Part shown: positions 1 through 7,222 of the stretch, one piece after another | How the letters are laid out: every line of letters starts with the position of its first letter | Numbering within the stretch: the stretch's first letter is position 1 | From: Arcobacter lacus | GTDB taxonomy: Bacteria > Campylobacterota > Campylobacteria > Campylobacterales > Arcobacteraceae | NCBI RefSeq assembly: GCF_003063295.1 | Contig: NZ_MUXF01000001.1 | Span: 1 to 64,000 of the forward strand | Direction: 5' to 3' | Length of the DNA: 64,000 nucleotides | The notes under the pieces: model-generated | What the model was told of the DNA's origin: nothing | The model's database searches: none | Seen by the model: the letters and a program-made list of their open reading frames with translations, nothing else | Made by a program: the position numbers and the translations under genes

Positions 1-195
1 GGAACTGGAATAACTGCTTTACCTGATAATTTATCTGTTGGTGGAAATTTATACCTTAGTGGAACTGGAATAACTGCTTTACCTGATAATTTATCTGTTG
101 GTGGATATTTAGACCTTGAGGGAACTGGAATAACTACTTTACCTGATAATTTATCTGTTGGTGGAAGTTTAGACCTTAGAGGAACTGGAATAACT
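1..195 (+). repeat. 60-bp tandem coding repeats
   Basis: Units begin at 1, 61 and 121, and a partial unit begins at 181; each starts GGAACTGGAATAACT. The first 45 bases of the full units are nearly identical and differences concentrate in the last 15 bases, which encode the variable face of the leucine-rich repeat. The period is exactly 20 codons, so gain or loss of a unit keeps the frame. The array runs off the left edge. Confidence 0.9.
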
Positions 196-426
196 AACTA
201 TCCTTTAGTACATAATTGTGGTGTAGAAAGAAGAACTATTTATTTAGATTATAACGATAAAAATATTATTTGTTTAGGTTGTTTTAGAGGCACACAAGAC
301 CAAGCAATACAAGCAATAAGTGAAAAATATAAATACAACCATGATGAAAGAGATAAGTACATTCAAAATGTAAAAAATTGTTTTGATTTATGGGAAGAAA
401 TAAAAGGAGCAAAAGATGAAAATTAG
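1..426 (+). CDS. Leucine-rich-repeat protein, 5' end cut by window
   Basis: The reading frame is open from base 1 and stops with TAG at 424-426, giving 141 visible residues. The first part is a series of 20-residue repeats with the core GTGITALPDNLSVGG, a leucine-rich repeat of the short kind common in phage and plasmid proteins. The C-terminal part is different: it has two close cysteines (ICLGC) followed by GTQDQAIQAI and an acidic helical tail. This tail arrangement is often seen after such repeats in phage proteins, from memory. Function is unknown; protein-protein binding is the general role of the fold. The next small gene starts inside its last codons (ATG at 416). Confidence 0.7.
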   Translation, partial: GTGITALPDNLSVGGNLYLSGTGITALPDNLSVGGYLDLEGTGITTLPDNLSVGGSLDLRGTGITNYPLVHNCGVERRTIYLDYNDKNIICLGCFRGTQDQAIQAISEKYKYNHDERDKYIQNVKNCFDLWEEIKGAKDEN

Positions 427-526
427 AGTCTATCTTGATAGTGGTCGGTTTATGCTATTAAATATAACTAAGTTTGAAATGCTCAAAGATTTAGCAGATA
501 AATATAATCGATGGGAGTATTGCTAA
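416..526 (+). CDS. Small hypothetical protein, 36 aa
   Basis: ATG at 416 overlaps the end of the leucine-rich-repeat gene and the frame stops with TAA at 524-526. The product starts MKIRVYLDSGRFMLLNITKF and ends in NRWEYC. A GGAGC sequence lies just upstream of the ATG. The overlap at both ends (the next ATG starts at 526) supports translational coupling in a phage-style operon. No family recognised; it could be a small antirestriction-like or regulatory protein but nothing shows this. Confidence 0.5.
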   Translation: MKIRVYLDSGRFMLLNITKFEMLKDLADKYNRWEYC

Positions 527-615
527 TGGAAAATATATTAATTGGTGCAGTTATGTTGATTGTAGCCTATGGTTATATATTTTTTAGAACAGTAAGGAGT
601 AAAAGAAATGAGTAA
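526..615 (+). CDS. Small single-pass membrane protein, 29 aa
   Basis: The ATG overlaps the previous stop by one base and the frame ends TAA at 613-615. Residues 3-20 are hydrophobic (ILIGAVMLIVAYGYIFF) and are followed by a basic tail RTVRSKRNE, consistent with an inner-membrane peptide with its C-terminus inside. Its end overlaps the next gene, which starts at 608. Function unknown. Confidence 0.5.
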   Translation: MENILIGAVMLIVAYGYIFFRTVRSKRNE

Positions 616-856
616 AAATGAAAGTCTTGATATTGACCTCTTAAAGAAAGAGGAACAAGAAAAATTTACAAAAGAAGATGAAGATAATCTTGATGAGTTT
701 GTCGGAATGTTACAAGATGCTCTTCATTTTGGTAATAAAAATCTTGATGAAGAATTAGTGTATATCTCAATTGAAAAAGTATTTAAAGAATATTTTGATG
801 GTGTAGATATAGAGATAAAAAGAAACTATATAAAAAGACTTTTAAAGGTTGAATAA
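608..856 (+). CDS. Acidic hypothetical protein, 82 aa
   Basis: The product is soluble, rich in Glu, Asp and Lys, and predicted mostly helical, with no cysteine motif or membrane segment. It overlaps the small membrane protein gene upstream, and its stop shares a base with the start of the RecE-like nuclease gene at 856. Position directly before a RecE/RecT pair suggests an accessory protein of the phage recombination module, such as a host nuclease inhibitor, but this is inference from place only. Confidence 0.6.
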   Translation: MSKNESLDIDLLKKEEQEKFTKEDEDNLDEFVGMLQDALHFGNKNLDEELVYISIEKVFKEYFDGVDIEIKRNYIKRLLKVE

Positions 857-1710
857 TGAGTAGTCCAAGAGATGTTATTGATGTTGAAATCCCCTCTTTT
901 AAACCAAAAATCAAAGAGGGAATATTCTTTGATATGCCAAATAAAGAATATCACGAGATAGATGGATTAAGTTCTACACAATTTCAAGATTTAGATTTAA
1001 GTGTAGCTATTTATGACAATAGACATTTGTTCAAATATGATTGTGAAGCTTTTAAAATAGGAACTTTAAATCATACTGCTTTATTAGAACCACATTTATT
1101 AGATGAATATATTGAAACTACAACTAAAACATTAGAAAGTGTAGCAACAGAAAAAATCAAAAAAGATAATCCTAATAAAGAAGTTGTTCCACTTGGAAGT
1201 ATAGCTTTAGCAAAAGAGAGAGCATATAAAGTTAATTTGGTTTATGGACCATATATTGAACAAAGTCTAAAAGAAGTTAGCTTTATTGTATTTGATGAAG
1301 CTTTAGGACTTTATAGAAAATGTAGGGCTGATATTTGGTTGCCAAAACTTGGATTAGTTTTAGATTATAAAACATCAAAAGAACATAGACCAGAGTTATT
1401 TAGAAGAAATAGTATAAGTCAATATAACTATGATATTCAAAGTGCTTGGTACATAGATACTATAAATATGGTGATTGATAAATTTAATTTGCCATATCCA
1501 AAAGTTAGAAATTTTGGTTGGATTGTAAGTCCAAATTATGAACCTTATAAACCTTTTGGTGGTATTGCAATGCCTGATATTGTAGAAAAAGGTCGAGCAA
1601 AATATACAGCTTTAGTTGATAAATATATTTCTGTTAAGTTTGAAAATGGAGAAGATGAACTTTTTAAAGCTTGGTTTACAGATGAATATTTAAGAAATAT
1701 GAATAATTAA
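856..1710 (+). CDS. RecE-like PD-(D/E)XK exonuclease
   Basis: This 284-residue protein has the layout of the RecE C-terminal / exonuclease VIII-like family (DUF3799). The N-terminal motif is MPNKEYHEIDGLSSTQF, followed by GTLNH with His73, then the catalytic strand pair CRADIW (Asp159) and LDYKTS (Asp170, Lys172). Such nucleases resect double-stranded DNA to a single-stranded tail on which the partner RecT anneals. The RecT-like gene follows after 10 bases, so the two are very likely a working pair for phage genome recombination or circularisation. Length and motifs look intact. Confidence 0.82.
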   Translation: MSSPRDVIDVEIPSFKPKIKEGIFFDMPNKEYHEIDGLSSTQFQDLDLSVAIYDNRHLFKYDCEAFKIGTLNHTALLEPHLLDEYIETTTKTLESVATEKIKKDNPNKEVVPLGSIALAKERAYKVNLVYGPYIEQSLKEVSFIVFDEALGLYRKCRADIWLPKLGLVLDYKTSKEHRPELFRRNSISQYNYDIQSAWYIDTINMVIDKFNLPYPKVRNFGWIVSPNYEPYKPFGGIAMPDIVEKGRAKYTALVDKYISVKFENGEDELFKAWFTDEYLRNMNN

Positions 1711-1720
1711 AAGGAAAAAT

Positions 1721-2557
1721 ATGAGTGCAAATGAATTAGTATCTTTAGAAAAAGAAGAAAAACTTTTAGAACTAGAAGTTAAAAGATTTGAGTTAGAACA
1801 AAGACGGGCAACTGCCTTAAGTAAAAGTGCATTTTTCCCAAATGCTTTAAAAAATGATGTTGCAAGTGCAGTTATTATTTATGACTTGGCAAATAGAATG
1901 AATATATCTGTTATGGAAGTTGCCCAAAGTATATTTATTATTTACAATAAGCCAAGCTTTGAAACTAAATTTTTAGTTGCAAGATTGAATGACAGTGGAA
2001 AAATAAAAGGTAGTTTAAGAACTGTTATAGGTGATGATAAAAAAAGTGCTTATTGTGAAGCAACTTGTAGTGTAACAAATGAAATATTAAAAGGTATGAC
2101 TTATACTTTAGATATTGCAAAAGCAGAAGGATTAATTGATAAACAAGGTAGCAAATGGAAAACAATGCCTGAACTTATGCTTAGATATAGAGCACAATCA
2201 AATTTTATAAATGAGTTTTTTCCTGAAATAAAATTTGGTTGCAAAACTAAAGAAGAGATTGAAGATGTGGAAACATTAGATAATTCTAAAATGTCTAATG
2301 AAAATAAAATAAACATCAACGATATTAATGCTTTAGCACTTACTCCAAAAGAAGAAAACAAAGATATAACAGTTGATATTGCTCCTATCAATTCACAACC
2401 ACCAAAAGAACTTTTAAGACAAGAGTTATTAAATCGTGGTGCAACAGATGAAGAAGCAGGAAAGTGGCTTTACAATAAATCAGATGATGTTTACTTACAA
2501 TATCTAAATGACCCAGCAAGTATTGATAATATTTTGATTGATATGAAAGGGTTTTAA
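1721..2557 (+). CDS. RecT-like single-strand annealing protein
   Basis: This 278-residue protein has a charged coiled N-terminus, then a central region with SKWKTMPELMLRYRA and FFPEIKFG, which I recognise as the conserved part of RecT-family annealing proteins. The C-terminal third (about residues 180-278) is acidic, lower in complexity and probably a flexible tail with a small helical end domain. RecT proteins bind single-stranded DNA and catalyse strand annealing and exchange. The gene follows the RecE-like nuclease after 10 bases with an AAGGAAAA ribosome site, and its stop overlaps the next start. Confidence 0.8.
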   Translation: MSANELVSLEKEEKLLELEVKRFELEQRRATALSKSAFFPNALKNDVASAVIIYDLANRMNISVMEVAQSIFIIYNKPSFETKFLVARLNDSGKIKGSLRTVIGDDKKSAYCEATCSVTNEILKGMTYTLDIAKAEGLIDKQGSKWKTMPELMLRYRAQSNFINEFFPEIKFGCKTKEEIEDVETLDNSKMSNENKININDINALALTPKEENKDITVDIAPINSQPPKELLRQELLNRGATDEEAGKWLYNKSDDVYLQYLNDPASIDNILIDMKGF

Positions 2558-2682
2558 TGGAATATGTTTATTGTTTAGGAATATTAGCAGGTAGTTTTTT
2601 TATTATAAGATCTGCAAAAGATAAAAAAATAGATTTAGGTGGCATTCTGTTAGTTGGAATTAGTTTGTATTTTTTATTTTAA
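2557..2682 (+). CDS. Small membrane protein, 41 aa
   Basis: ATG at 2557 overlaps the TAA of the RecT-like gene, and the frame stops at 2680-2682. Two hydrophobic stretches (about residues 4-17 and 28-41) are separated by a basic loop RSAKDKKIDLGG, consistent with a two-pass inner-membrane hairpin. It is the last gene before a 300-base noncoding stretch. Function unknown; small membrane proteins of this kind in phages are sometimes lysis or exclusion factors, but there is no direct sign here. Confidence 0.5.
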   Translation: MEYVYCLGILAGSFFIIRSAKDKKIDLGGILLVGISLYFLF

Positions 2683-2979
2683 AAAAGCAAAATATTAATT
2701 TTATTAACTATCGGGTGCATAAGCTAAGCCCGATATATTCCTTTAGATTTTAGTTGCTTAAATTAGCTTATATATCTAAAAAAATCTTAGTAGCTTTAGA
2801 GCCTTTAGATATTAGTTTAGCAAGATTTGTAAAGTATTCTTTAGCCGATTTGAATATCTTAATAATATCAATGTTAAACAACCAACCAAAAGCCCTTAAT
2901 TGGGCTTTTTTTATTTTTATAAAGTTCACTAAGTGGATTTTTAGAGATAATTAAATCAAACAACAGAAAGAGAAATATA
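2683..2979 (+). other. Intergenic region with hairpins, possible ncRNA
   Basis: About 300 bases separate the recombination genes from the zinc-finger gene at 2980. TATCGGG at 2709-2715 pairs perfectly with CCCGATA at 2729-2735 around a 13-base loop. The stretch 2740-2870 is rich in repeated TTAG and GCTTTAG words. A strong terminator hairpin stands at 2888-2912. A frame of 66 codons crosses the region but runs straight through the terminator and has no ribosome site, so I read this as noncoding. Confidence 0.4.
2888..2912 (+). terminator. Rho-independent terminator
   Basis: AAAAGCCC (2888-2895) and GGGCTTTT (2902-2909) form a perfect 8-bp stem around a six-base TTAATT loop, followed by a T run. 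It closes the upstream transcript or a small RNA made from 2683-2887. Confidence 0.8.
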
Positions 2980-3357
2980 ATGATTTATTCACAAAAGAAA
3001 AATTCTCAAGGCAAAAAAAAGGTAATAGTTAATAATAAGTTGCAGTGTAGCTACTGTAAATATTTGCTAGATATAAGTAATTTTCACAGAGATAAAAATT
3101 CTGCAACAGGCTATAAAAGCGATTGTAAAGTTTGTGCAAAAAGGCATAAAAGAGAAAAACTAAAGAAAGCTAATACATCTGGAATTGTAGGTATATTTTT
3201 AGAGAAATGTGCTTATAAAAGTTGTCAAAAAGATTTCACTACAAAAACTCCTACTAAAGCTTATTGCTCAGCGAAATGTAGAAAAAGAGATTGGTATGAA
3301 AAGAATGAACAGCATAAGTGGAAGACAAGATATAAAACAACAATAAGAGAGGGATAA
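2980..3357 (+). CDS. Phage-type double zinc-finger protein, 125 aa
   Basis: Two zinc sites are visible. The first is CSYC with CKVC further on, around FHRDKNSATGY, a pattern frequent in phage HNH or recombination-endonuclease VII-like N-terminal modules. The second has CAYKSC with YCSAKCRKRDW, a small ribbon. Both are embedded in very basic sequence, which fits nucleic-acid binding. No HNH catalytic core is visible. The gene has its own AGAAAGAG ribosome site and starts an operon that continues to the integrase. Confidence 0.6.
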   Translation: MIYSQKKNSQGKKKVIVNNKLQCSYCKYLLDISNFHRDKNSATGYKSDCKVCAKRHKREKLKKANTSGIVGIFLEKCAYKSCQKDFTTKTPTKAYCSAKCRKRDWYEKNEQHKWKTRYKTTIREG

Positions 3358-3360
3358 AAA

Positions 3361-3470
3361 ATGAAAGCAGTAATTGAACAACTTAACGATAAAAGTGGCT
3401 ATATAGTTACTTGTATTGATGTAGAGAGTTTATAGTTAAAAATATTGATGAAGCGATTAAGAAAAAATAG
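3361..3470 (+). pseudogene. Small ORF interrupted by a frameshift
   Basis: ATG at 3361 follows the upstream stop by three bases and encodes MKAVIEQLNDKSGYIVTCID before the frame closes with TAG at 3433-3435. In the +2 frame the sequence from about 3426 continues as FIVKNIDEAIKKK and ends at 3468-3470, just before a GGAGAAG ribosome site for the next gene. The two halves would make one sensible protein of about 36 residues. A real frameshift, a sequencing error or chance are all possible. Confidence 0.3.
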
Positions 3471-3479
3471 GAGAAGAAA

Positions 3480-3665
3480 ATGAAAACTTGTGAAAATTGT
3501 GGATGTAAAGTTTACGGTGGATATTGTGTTAATTGTAATGAGGAACATTTTATAGAAGAGCAATATATAGAGATGCATATGGAAGTACCAGAGTCTATTT
3601 ATAATAAAAGCAGAAAAGACGATAAAGAAGCTCGTAAAAGGTTAAAAAAATGGACAGAAGCTTAA
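3480..3665 (+). CDS. Zinc-ribbon small protein, 61 aa
   Basis: The N-terminus carries CENCGCKVYGGYCVNC, two CxxC pairs that make a compact zinc ribbon, followed by an acidic helix and a basic tail KSRKDDKEARKRLKKW. A GGAGAAGAAA ribosome site precedes the ATG. The end overlaps the next gene by 16 bases. It is probably an intracellular nucleic-acid or protein-binding adaptor of the element; no finer function can be given. Confidence 0.55.
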   Translation: MKTCENCGCKVYGGYCVNCNEEHFIEEQYIEMHMEVPESIYNKSRKDDKEARKRLKKWTEA

Positions 3666-3916
3666 AAGCATTAGACTTATTAAAAGAGCAATACAATATC
3701 TTAAATAATGGCATAGATGGAATTTGGATTAATCCGAAAAAGTTAGATGAAGCAATTAAAGAGTTAGAAGATTTAGAAAATAGAAGTTGTAATAATTGTT
3801 TATATTTTTCTAATTCAGGACATGGTTTTGGTTTATGTAATAAAGGAGTTTCAAGCGATTTTAAAATAGGAACTTTTTATTGTAATAAATGGGAGGTTAA
3901 AAATGAGTGCAGTTAA
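3650..3916 (+). CDS. Cys-rich hypothetical protein, 88 aa
   Basis: An N-terminal helical part (about residues 1-45) is followed by CNNCLYF, then GFGLC and YCNKW, four to five cysteines that could hold one zinc. This C-terminal pattern recurs in small phage proteins of unknown role. It overlaps the genes on both sides (16 and 14 bases), which argues for translational coupling with the downstream excisionase-like gene. Confidence 0.55.
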   Translation: MDRSLKALDLLKEQYNILNNGIDGIWINPKKLDEAIKELEDLENRSCNNCLYFSNSGHGFGLCNKGVSSDFKIGTFYCNKWEVKNECS

Positions 3917-4196
3917 TTTTGATGTCCTGGACCTACTTCCTAAAATGTTTGAAAAAATGGAAGAAATGCAAACTGAATTAACCGAATTAAGACAGCAGCT
4001 AAAACCTAAATTTGATTTAACTAAAAGGGCAGGAGTAAAAGCATTTTTAGATATTTCAGATGGCACACTAAATAACATGATGAAAGATGGAAGATTTAAA
4101 GAAAATATACATTATACAAAACAAATTAAGGGTAAAAAGATTATGATTTCATTTGTAGAAAATGGAATTTTAGCCTATAAGAAAGGATTAAAATGA
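3903..4196 (+). CDS. Excisionase-like DNA-binding protein
   Basis: The 97 residues split into an N-terminal coiled coil (about 8-35, MFEKMEEMQTELTELRQQL) and a C-terminal winged-helix region (about 38-92) with GVKAFLDISDGTLNNMMKDG as the likely helix-turn-helix and KGKKIMISF as a wing. Its stop overlaps the integrase start by four bases. A small MerR or Xis-like helix-turn-helix protein directly before an integrase is the usual recombination directionality factor; it could also be the element's regulator. Confidence 0.6.
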   Translation: MSAVNFDVLDLLPKMFEKMEEMQTELTELRQQLKPKFDLTKRAGVKAFLDISDGTLNNMMKDGRFKENIHYTKQIKGKKIMISFVENGILAYKKGLK

Positions 4197-5239
4197 CATT
4201 TTATAACCGTAACGGTATGCTATACGCACGAATTAATGGGAAAAGAGTATCAACTAAACTAGAATACTCAAAAGAAAATATAAAGCTTTTTAAAAGCTAT
4301 GCAAAAAATGAAGAGTTCTTTAAAAAATTTGATGTTATGAAGAAGATACCAACTGTGGTAGATTTGTGTAAAGAAGTTCTCGAAGATAAAAAAGATACAC
4401 TAAAAAGAACTTCTTATACAAATTACTTATCTATGTTGAACAGTAGAATTATACCTTTTTTTAATAAAAGAAAAGTAACTGAAATTAAGCCTTTGGATAT
4501 TTTAGAATTCTATAAAACATTTACAGATAGAAGTGCATTGGTAATTTGTGAAGCTATTTTAAGACCATCATTTGAAAAAGCTGTTTTAGGTGAAATTATA
4601 AATCAAACACCTATGAGAATAAGTAAACCAAAGTTTAAAGATACTGGATATGAAATAAATCCATTTACTAAAGATGAATTACAAAAGATACTAGACTATA
4701 ATGATGATAGATTATGTAATTTTATAGCCATTTCTTGTTTTACTGGATTGAGAACTGGTGAAATGTTAGGATTAAGATGGTGTGATGTTGATTTAAATAA
4801 TATGACTATTTCAGTAAAACAACAATTTACTAGATGCTTTTTACAAACTCCAAAAACTAAAAAATCAATGAGTACAATTGAGTTACCTATTGAAGCTTTA
4901 CCATTCTTTGAAAGACAAAGATATAAAACTGGTTTAAGAGAATATGTTTTTTATTCACCAAAAAATAAAGAACCATGGAAGAGTAGTTATTACATAAATA
5001 CATTATTCAAAGAAATGCTTAGAAAGTTAGATATTCCAGAAAGAACAATATATCAAACTAGACATACATTTGCTTCAATTAGATTAACTATGGGTGAAAA
5101 GTTGGAATGGGTATCATATATGATGAGACATGAGAATACTAGTATAACATTAAAAAAATATTTTAAATACATAAAAGAACTAGATGTAAAAAGAGTAGAT
5201 TTAAATTTCGATTTGACACAAAAACGACACACTTGCTAA
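4193..5239 (+). CDS. Tyrosine-family site-specific integrase
   Basis: At 348 residues this is a full-length phage-type integrase. Residues 1-45 look like the arm-site binding domain, about 50-140 the core-binding SAM-like domain, and 155-340 the catalytic domain. Visible catalytic residues are Arg187 in TGLRTGE, Arg290 and His291 in YQTRHTF, His313 in MMRHENTS and the nucleophile Tyr323 in LKKYF. The first catalytic histidine position is Tyr287, a variant known in many phage integrases. The gene overlaps the excisionase-like gene and stops beside the chromosomal junction. Confidence 0.93.
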   Translation: MTFYNRNGMLYARINGKRVSTKLEYSKENIKLFKSYAKNEEFFKKFDVMKKIPTVVDLCKEVLEDKKDTLKRTSYTNYLSMLNSRIIPFFNKRKVTEIKPLDILEFYKTFTDRSALVICEAILRPSFEKAVLGEIINQTPMRISKPKFKDTGYEINPFTKDELQKILDYNDDRLCNFIAISCFTGLRTGEMLGLRWCDVDLNNMTISVKQQFTRCFLQTPKTKKSMSTIELPIEALPFFERQRYKTGLREYVFYSPKNKEPWKSSYYINTLFKEMLRKLDIPERTIYQTRHTFASIRLTMGEKLEWVSYMMRHENTSITLKKYFKYIKELDVKRVDLNFDLTQKRHTC

Positions 5240-5268
5240 GTGTAAGCCGATTTTATAGTATTGCTTGA

Positions 5269-5289
5269 TTAATTTCTACTTAATTTCTA
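5269..5289. repeat. Direct repeat at element-chromosome junction
   Basis: TTAATTTCTA occurs at 5269-5278 and again at 5280-5289, with the stop codon of the lipoprotein gene inside the first copy. It lies between the integrase end and the lipoprotein, exactly where an attachment core is expected. It could be a duplicated att core or a chance repeat in AT-rich DNA. Confidence 0.3.
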
Positions 5290-6469
5290 AAAAACCTACA
5301 TCCGTGCTTTTAAATAATCTTGGAGTATAAACTGCTTGATTATTCTCTATTTTTGTTGGAATTAAAGATGAATTACCATTAGAAAACAGGTAGTTTATTC
5401 CAACTAAAGTTGAATAATCAACCCACTCAAAAGTTATATTTCCACCCATTGTTGCTATTTCATCTTTTAATTTTGAGTCAACATCACCAATAGAATTTGC
5501 GATAACAAGATTTTGTCTATCTCTTTCTTGAGTTAATATCATAAGCATTGGATCAAATAAAATTTGAGTTGCTAAAATAGTGCTTGGGCTAATATCATAA
5601 ACTGTCATTTGAGATAAAATCAAAGAACTTTTAACTAAATCTGTATTTAAAAAAAGTGATGAATTTCTCAATCTTGAATCATTTACTATATTTTTAAAAT
5701 TTGTTTCATTATTTTTAATCTCTTTTCTTAAAGTAGAATATCCAACAATAAAATCATAACTATTCTTTAATTTAGTTCCTAAGTATGTTTCTTGATAAAA
5801 TGTAGTGTTTTTTCCATTTGAATAATAACTTAATTTTTTAAGTTGATCATCATAAGAGATAGAACCAAAAATTAAACTATCATTATTTTCTAAACTATCT
5901 TTTTTTTCAATCAATGGCAAATAAACTTTAAAATCATCTGTAACAATTTTATTTAAATTATTTAAAGCATTTGGAGTAAATAAAGCTATAACATCCGTAA
6001 CTCCTTCTTCTTTTAACTTAGAAAAAGCATTATTTATATTCTCATAACTCTCATTTTTACTATCAACTATAACTAAATTATAGTTTGCTTGTTTATATGA
6101 TAAATATCCAGAAATTGTATTTAAAGAACTTTTTGCATATTTTGAAACTAAAGTTGAAGGATAAACAAAAGCTAATTTAACATTAGCTTTTGCTTCATCA
6201 ATATTTATATTAATACTTTGTTGTGCAACTACTTCTTCATCAGCTTGAGGTTGTACTGTATTCATACTTCCATTATTGTTATTATCAATAACTTCTTCTT
6301 TAATTATAGAATCATTTGAAATAAATTCTTCAACAACAGTTGTTTTATCTTCTTTAACTTTCGTAGGAACACTTTTATTTTGATTTGGCATTTTTAATTG
6401 CACAACTTGCTTTTGGTTACAACCTAAAAAAACAAATACAACAAATAATAAAGTCAATAATTGTCTCAA
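5276..6469 (-). CDS. Lipoprotein with periplasmic-binding-like fold
   Basis: The 397-residue product starts with a signal peptide and lipobox LFVVFVFLGC, so it should be acylated and anchored to a membrane on the periplasmic side. Residues 20-85 are a low-complexity linker. From about residue 95 (VKLAFVYPSTLVSKYAKSS) the pattern of alternating hydrophobic strands and helices, with VTDVIALFTPNALNNL, resembles the type-1 periplasmic-binding fold found in LpoA-like activators of penicillin-binding proteins and amino-acid ABC receptors. It overlaps the upstream glycosylase gene by four bases. Ligand and partner unknown. Confidence 0.6.
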   Translation of the reverse strand: MRQLLTLLFVVFVFLGCNQKQVVQLKMPNQNKSVPTKVKEDKTTVVEEFISNDSIIKEEVIDNNNNGSMNTVQPQADEEVVAQQSININIDEAKANVKLAFVYPSTLVSKYAKSSLNTISGYLSYKQANYNLVIVDSKNESYENINNAFSKLKEEGVTDVIALFTPNALNNLNKIVTDDFKVYLPLIEKKDSLENNDSLIFGSISYDDQLKKLSYYSNGKNTTFYQETYLGTKLKNSYDFIVGYSTLRKEIKNNETNFKNIVNDSRLRNSSLFLNTDLVKSSLILSQMTVYDISPSTILATQILFDPMLMILTQERDRQNLVIANSIGDVDSKLKDEIATMGGNITFEWVDYSTLVGINYLFSNGNSSLIPTKIENNQAVYTPRLFKSTDVGFLEIK

Positions 6470-7134
6470 TTTAACTCCTCCATAAAACTCTTAATTTTTA
6501 ACATATCATAATAAGCATCTTTTTTTGAAGAAGGATTTCTCAATAAAAATGTTGGCGAATATGTTGCTATCAATGTAATTGAATTAAAACTCAGCATTTT
6601 GCCTCTAATTTGAAAAAAATTATCACCATTTTTCATCAAATGTGAATAAGTTTTTTCACCTAAACAAACTATTAATTTTGGTTTTATTAACTCAATTTGT
6701 TTAAGTAAATAATCATTACAGGTATCTAAGCTTAAATTTGTAACTCCATTTAAACTTTTACATTTCACCAAAGTAGTTATATAAACACCTTCTTTTTTAA
6801 TATTTAATACATTTTCAATCATTTTAGATAATAATTCACCACTATTTCCAACATAAAAAGTTCCTAATTCATCTTCACTTTTTGTTGGTTCATCACAAAC
6901 AAACATAATTTTTGAATTTTTATTTCCATATCCAAAAAGAACATTTTTACGAACCTTACAAAGTTCACATAAATAACAGTGCTTTACACTATTTTCTAAC
7001 TCATTTATGTCATTTGGTAATTTAAAATTTTTTATCTCTTTAGAAAAAATTTCAAAGGTTTCGTGATAATTAAATCCAAATGATTTTAAATTATATAAAT
7101 ATCTTAAAACTTGATTCTTAACTGATTTTGTCAT
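6466..7134 (-). CDS. Family 4-type uracil-DNA glycosylase
   Basis: The 222-residue protein has the family-4 iron-sulfur layout: CYLCELC at residues 53-59, Cys125 in LVKCKS and Cys139 in LDTC could provide four ligands for a 4Fe-4S cluster. Motif 1 is CDEPTKSEDELG, in place of the common GEAPG form, and motif 2 is TYSPTFLLRNP, where the usual histidine is Ser193. It removes uracil from DNA in base excision repair if active. An extra N-terminal helical stretch of about 50 residues is present. It lies just downstream of infA on the same strand but after a terminator-like hairpin. Confidence 0.8.
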   Translation of the reverse strand: MTKSVKNQVLRYLYNLKSFGFNYHETFEIFSKEIKNFKLPNDINELENSVKHCYLCELCKVRKNVLFGYGNKNSKIMFVCDEPTKSEDELGTFYVGNSGELLSKMIENVLNIKKEGVYITTLVKCKSLNGVTNLSLDTCNDYLLKQIELIKPKLIVCLGEKTYSHLMKNGDNFFQIRGKMLSFNSITLIATYSPTFLLRNPSSKKDAYYDMLKIKSFMEELN

Positions 7135-7187
7135 ATGTGATTCTACAAAAATATTACTTTAGTACAATTTATGTAGTTTAGAAGATT

Positions 7188-7210
7188 AAATAAGGAGTAA
7201 ATCCTTATTT
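7188..7210 (-). terminator. Candidate terminator of the ribosomal operon
   Basis: AAATAAGGA (7188-7196) and TCCTTATTT (7202-7210) form a 9-bp stem with a five-base loop, 13 bases after the infA stop. The trailing sequence on the minus strand is AT-rich but not a clean T run, so termination may be partial. Confidence 0.55.
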
Positions 7211-7222
7211 AAATTTTAGATA

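Larger units (their letters stand above)
1..5275 (+). mobile_element. Right end of an integrated phage-like element
   Basis: All genes here read on the plus strand and end with a tyrosine integrase whose stop lies 36 bases from a convergent chromosomal lipoprotein gene. The cargo is phage-like: a RecE-type nuclease plus RecT-type annealing protein, several tiny zinc-finger proteins and an excisionase-like DNA-binding protein, packed with overlapping start and stop codons. The left end is outside the window. No capsid, tail or conjugation gene is visible, so prophage, phage satellite and other integrative element remain open. The exact attachment site is not defined; see the direct repeat at 5269-5289. 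Confidence 0.75.

Noticed and set aside
1-195. Regular 60-bp repeats as a possible CRISPR array
   Set aside because: Units are directly adjoining, 60 bases with no unique spacers, and encode a continuous leucine-rich-repeat frame.
2101-2391. Minus-strand 96-codon frame inside the RecT-like gene
   Set aside because: Antisense shadow of a clear gene with no promoter or ribosome site.
2754-2954. A 66-codon plus-strand frame
   Set aside because: It passes through the strong terminator at 2888-2912 and has no ribosome site or recognisable product.
4193-5239. Integrase read as inactive because the catalytic His is Tyr287
   Set aside because: Tyr at this place is common in working phage integrases; the other catalytic residues are present.
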